A stretch of DNA of 43,842 bases from Streptomyces sp. rh34. GTDB lineage: Bacteria; Actinomycetota; Actinomycetes; Streptomycetales; Streptomycetaceae. This document shows positions 41,271-43,842 of the stretch, one piece after another (position 1 is the stretch's first letter; every line of letters begins with the position of its first letter). A model generated the notes under the pieces. The model worked only from the letters and a program-made list of their open reading frames with translations. It was not told the DNA's origin and made no database searches. The DNA lies in contig NZ_NTGZ01000029.1 of the NCBI RefSeq assembly GCF_002551245.1, forward strand, positions 1-43,842, in the 5' to 3' direction. Position numbers and translations under genes: made by a program.

Positions 41271-43526
41271 TCAGCCGTTCCTCAGGGCGTAGTGCGCGCT
41301 GACCTGCGAAGCGCTCAGCGCGGTCGGGTAGACGGCGGTCTCGTCGATCTGCCCGGCGAAGTAGTTGCTGGTCGGACGGTTCGGCCAGCCGGACAGGTTG
41401 TCACCGCCGACCCGCCAGTAGCCGGGGCGGTCGTCGTTGTTGGAGACCAGGATGTTCGACGCGCGCAGCTGCCCGTCGACGTACAGCGCCATGCCCTGCC
41501 CCAGGGGGCCCTGGGTGGCGACGACGTGGTGCCACTGGCCGTCGTTGTAGGAGGCCGGGGTGGCGACGGTCCGTGCCCCACCGCTCTGGACGCCGAACAC
41601 GAGCCGTCCGTCGTTGCGCATGTAGACGTTCTTGTCCTGACGGGTGCTGTTCTGCTGCGTCTTGTTCCCGAAGCCGATGATCTTCCCGCCCCGGGTGGTG
41701 GTGGTCCTGATCCAGGTCTCCACCGTGAAGCGGGCCGGTGCGGCGTGCTGCCGGTTGCTGTACGCGTACTCATCGGTGCCGTTGAAGCCGATCGCCGTCG
41801 AGGGCCCGGCGACCGCCGCCGGGGTCTGCCGGTAGGCGGGGCCGTTGCGCAGGAAGCCGTTGTTGAGGTTGTCGCTGCTGTCGTGGGCGAACGTGGAGGC
41901 GCCCTCGTCGTAGCGCCAGTAGAGGCCCGCACCGTCGGCTCTGATCCGGGCCGGATACGCCTCCGTCGCGCTTGCCGCGGTCGCGGACTGGGCCGGGGAC
42001 TTGGTGCTGGTGTTGACGCCGTCGCTCGCGGTGATCCGGTACGAGTGGGTCTCGCCCGGCTCGACGTCGGTGTCCGTCCAGGTCAGCTGCGGTCGGTCCC
42101 AGAAGACCGAGTAGCCGGTCGTCGTGTGGACCGGGGTGTTCGAGCCGTCCTTGTAGATCCGGTAGGTCAGCTCCCCGTCGTCGGTGTCGAAGCTGGTCTG
42201 CCAGTTCACGTCGATCCGCCCCGGGGTCAGCGTGGACAGGCTGACGTTGGGCACCCAGGGCGTGCCCGTGTCCGGGCCGTCCGCGAACCGGGTCAGCCCC
42301 TGCTGCGGCCTGCTGTTGACGGTGGTGAACTCGCCGCCCACCCACAGGTAGTGGCCCCCGCCGCTGCTCGCTTGGGCCATCACGCGCGGTCCGACCGGCT
42401 CGCCGATGCCGTCGTTGGTGTCCGGGAACCAGGGGAGCAGCTTCGGGTCGTCGACCGACTGGGCCAGCAGATGCTTGCGCGACTGGTCGGGGAAGGCGCC
42501 CATGCTGGAACAGTCATGGGCGTGGCTGCCGCTGTACAGCACGCCCGAGTGCACCAGCACCGCCTGGGTCGCGCCCAGGCAGGTGTCCCGCCAGCGCTGC
42601 TGGAAGTCGCCCAGGTTCAGAGCGATCCGGCCGTCGAACACCCCGCCGCCGGTGCCCTCGTTGCCGGTGTAGAAGCCGGTCGCGTCGGTGGTGATGTCCT
42701 GCACGGTGGAGTTGTTGTGAATGAACCCCGGGTAGGAATTCGTGAGTTGTCCGGTGGTCGCGTCGACCACGGCCAGGGCGTGGGTGGTCGTGCCGTTGAT
42801 GCGGAAGAAGTCTCCGCCGAGCAGCACGTGCTGCCCGTCCGGGGTCACCTCGACGGCCCTGGCCACCTCGTCGGCGTTGGCCGTGAAGGGCAGCAGTGAG
42901 GCTCCGGTCGTGACGGCTGCGAAGTGGTTCCTGGTCTGCCCGCCGACCGTGGTGAAGTCGCCCGCCAGATAGACCGTGTCGTCGGTGACGGCGAGCCCCC
43001 GCACGGTTGCCGAGACCCCGATCTTGAAGGTGTTGCGGACGGTGCAGGACTCGGTGTCGATCGCTGCGATGTTGCTCACGCCGACACCGTTCACCGCCCC
43101 GAACCGGCCACCCGCGTAGAGGGTTTCGCCGTCCGGGGAGAGAGCGAGGGACCGGACCGTGGCGGTCCCCGAGGAGATGGTGAAGGACAGCGAGCAGTCG
43201 GTGGGCGCCCCGGTCGCCGCGTCGAACGCGGCGAAGTTCACCGCGGGCTGTTCGCCCGTTCCGGGAGCGGCGGTGGGGGGCCGCAGGGTGGAGAAGGTGC
43301 CGCCCGCGTAGACGACGCCGTCGCCGGCGGCCATCGACCAGACGATGCCGTTGGTCTGCCAGGTGGTGAGGTCGTCCGCGGTGATGGCGACCGGTGGTGT
43401 CAGTGCCGCCGCCGGAGAGGTCCCGGCCGCGGTCGCGGTCAGGGCTCCGGCCAGCAGGCCGAGAGCGGCGGAAGCGGCCCGCACACGGCCGCGTCCTCCG
43501 GTTCTCTGCCCCGTACTTCCGTTCAT
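41271..43526 (-). CDS. Secreted beta-propeller/Fn3/LamG domain protein
   Basis: A 751-residue exported protein. The signal peptide is basic then hydrophobic, ending near AAAL at about residue 42. Residues about 60-410 contain repeats of the form YAGGxFxxVNGxxxxxIAAxD (VYAGGTFSTL near 72, LYAGGRFGAVNGVGVSNIAAID near 140, VYLAGDFTTVGG near 187, VLLGGDFFRING near 232, LWVGGEFTTVNS near 394), resembling delta-60/DUF5122 propeller blades. An Fn3 domain follows at about 425-520, then a LamG lectin-like domain (about 530-750, FTVETWIRTTTTRGGKIIGFG, WHHVVATQGPLGQGMALYVDGQL). The module set suggests carbohydrate or matrix binding outside the cell. Of the adjacent ATGs at 43529 and 43526, the latter is better spaced from GGAG. 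It heads an operon with the lipoprotein and GT2. Confidence 0.88.
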   Translation of the reverse strand: MNGSTGQRTGGRGRVRAASAALGLLAGALTATAAGTSPAAALTPPVAITADDLTTWQTNGIVWSMAAGDGVVYAGGTFSTLRPPTAAPGTGEQPAVNFAAFDAATGAPTDCSLSFTISSGTATVRSLALSPDGETLYAGGRFGAVNGVGVSNIAAIDTESCTVRNTFKIGVSATVRGLAVTDDTVYLAGDFTTVGGQTRNHFAAVTTGASLLPFTANADEVARAVEVTPDGQHVLLGGDFFRINGTTTHALAVVDATTGQLTNSYPGFIHNNSTVQDITTDATGFYTGNEGTGGGVFDGRIALNLGDFQQRWRDTCLGATQAVLVHSGVLYSGSHAHDCSSMGAFPDQSRKHLLAQSVDDPKLLPWFPDTNDGIGEPVGPRVMAQASSGGGHYLWVGGEFTTVNSRPQQGLTRFADGPDTGTPWVPNVSLSTLTPGRIDVNWQTSFDTDDGELTYRIYKDGSNTPVHTTTGYSVFWDRPQLTWTDTDVEPGETHSYRITASDGVNTSTKSPAQSATAASATEAYPARIRADGAGLYWRYDEGASTFAHDSSDNLNNGFLRNGPAYRQTPAAVAGPSTAIGFNGTDEYAYSNRQHAAPARFTVETWIRTTTTRGGKIIGFGNKTQQNSTRQDKNVYMRNDGRLVFGVQSGGARTVATPASYNDGQWHHVVATQGPLGQGMALYVDGQLRASNILVSNNDDRPGYWRVGGDNLSGWPNRPTSNYFAGQIDETAVYPTALSASQVSAHYALRNG

Positions 43527-43842
43527 CATTCAGCTCCGAAGGTGAGATTCGAGCTGCGGCCGGGAGGCCGCGGATCCTGCCTCGCCCGACCGGGCGCGCG
43601 GACTGACTGTCCGTCCGGCTGCCGGCCGGGGCGAGTGAGTAGGCGGAGCCGAGGGCCCCGCCCGGTGTCGGCGCGGAGAGCTCCACCGGATGATCGGCGG
43701 AGACGGCGGTCGCGCCGGTGACCGTCCCGAGCGCGGGCGCGACCGGCGCCGGCCGGGAGTTGTGGGTGACCGACCTGTCCGTCCGGCTCCGGTGGCCGGC
43801 GCCCGGTGGTGGCCGTCGGTCGAGTCGGCCCCGGGCCGGACG
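43527..43842. other. Intergenic region with a 14-base direct repeat
   Basis: About 315 bases upstream of the LamG gene with no convincing coding region. CTGTCCGTCCGGCT occurs at 43607-43620 and again at 43775-43788, in both cases followed by a GGCCGG-containing stretch. The region should hold the promoter of the minus-strand operon, but I could not pick -10/-35 elements with confidence. Confidence 0.4.

Noticed and set aside
42924..43721. Plus-strand ORFs at the right end of the window
   Set aside because: They are antisense to the secreted LamG protein's N-terminal region and its promoter and show no domain or ribosome site.

Overview
The window looks like chromosomal DNA from a Streptomyces or a close relative. 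Base composition is very GC-rich with strong third-position G/C. GTG starts are frequent, many junctions are 4-base ATGA/GTGA overlaps, and I saw only one TTA codon in a gene. The gene families are typical of the genus: a SepF paralogue, an F420-dependent oxidoreductase, a PaaX regulator, and a lone HATPase-domain protein. I saw no rRNA, tRNA, CRISPR array, transposase or phage gene.

Layout. (1) 151-2744: a SIS-domain sugar-phosphate protein and a DedA membrane protein, divergent from a DeoR-type regulator. (2) 2885-4505: small housekeeping or developmental genes, namely a SepF-like protein, a MazG-like pyrophosphohydrolase and a hypothetical protein with a TTA codon. Three DnaA-box-like sites lie between the last two. 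(3) 4687-6590: an LLM-class flavin/F420 oxidoreductase and a homocysteine S-methyltransferase, separated by a seven-copy CTGAC repeat. (4) 6686-10773: the RNA-repair pair Hen1 and Pnkp, overlapping by 4 bases, behind a perfect 26-base palindrome. (5) 10862-14908: arginine deiminase, ornithine carbamoyltransferase and an APC amino-acid permease (no carbamate kinase), with an opposed HATPase protein at 14859-15308.

(6) 15592-24128: a CoA-dependent aromatic acid catabolic island. It holds a crotonase-like protein, a fused FAD monooxygenase/old-yellow-enzyme of the aminobenzoyl-CoA or salicylyl-CoA type, a PaaX regulator, an aryl-CoA ligase, an acyl-CoA dehydrogenase, a RidA protein and a ferredoxin/CDGSH protein. 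The gene set fits 2-aminobenzoate (anthranilate) degradation through its CoA thioester. Two promoters in the island share GTGACGGYAGTCA at exactly the same distance from a GATAA -10 element. That is the best candidate operator for the local PaaX protein.

(7) 24258-30717: a six-gene Mrp Na+/H+ antiporter operon (A with fused B, then C, D, E, F, G), every junction a 4-base overlap. (8) 30807-31352: a MOSC protein.

(9) 31441-43526: a cell-surface polysaccharide locus. It contains a CDP-alcohol phosphatidyltransferase, a cytidylyltransferase-like protein, three glycosyltransferases, a Wzz-like protein whose tyrosine-kinase-like domain has lost its Walker A lysine, a Wzx-like flippase, a Wzy-like polymerase, a lipoprotein, and a large secreted beta-propeller/Fn3/LamG protein. 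No conventional initiating phosphoglycosyl transferase is visible in the window. The parts most worth follow-up are this locus and the PaaX-linked catabolic island.
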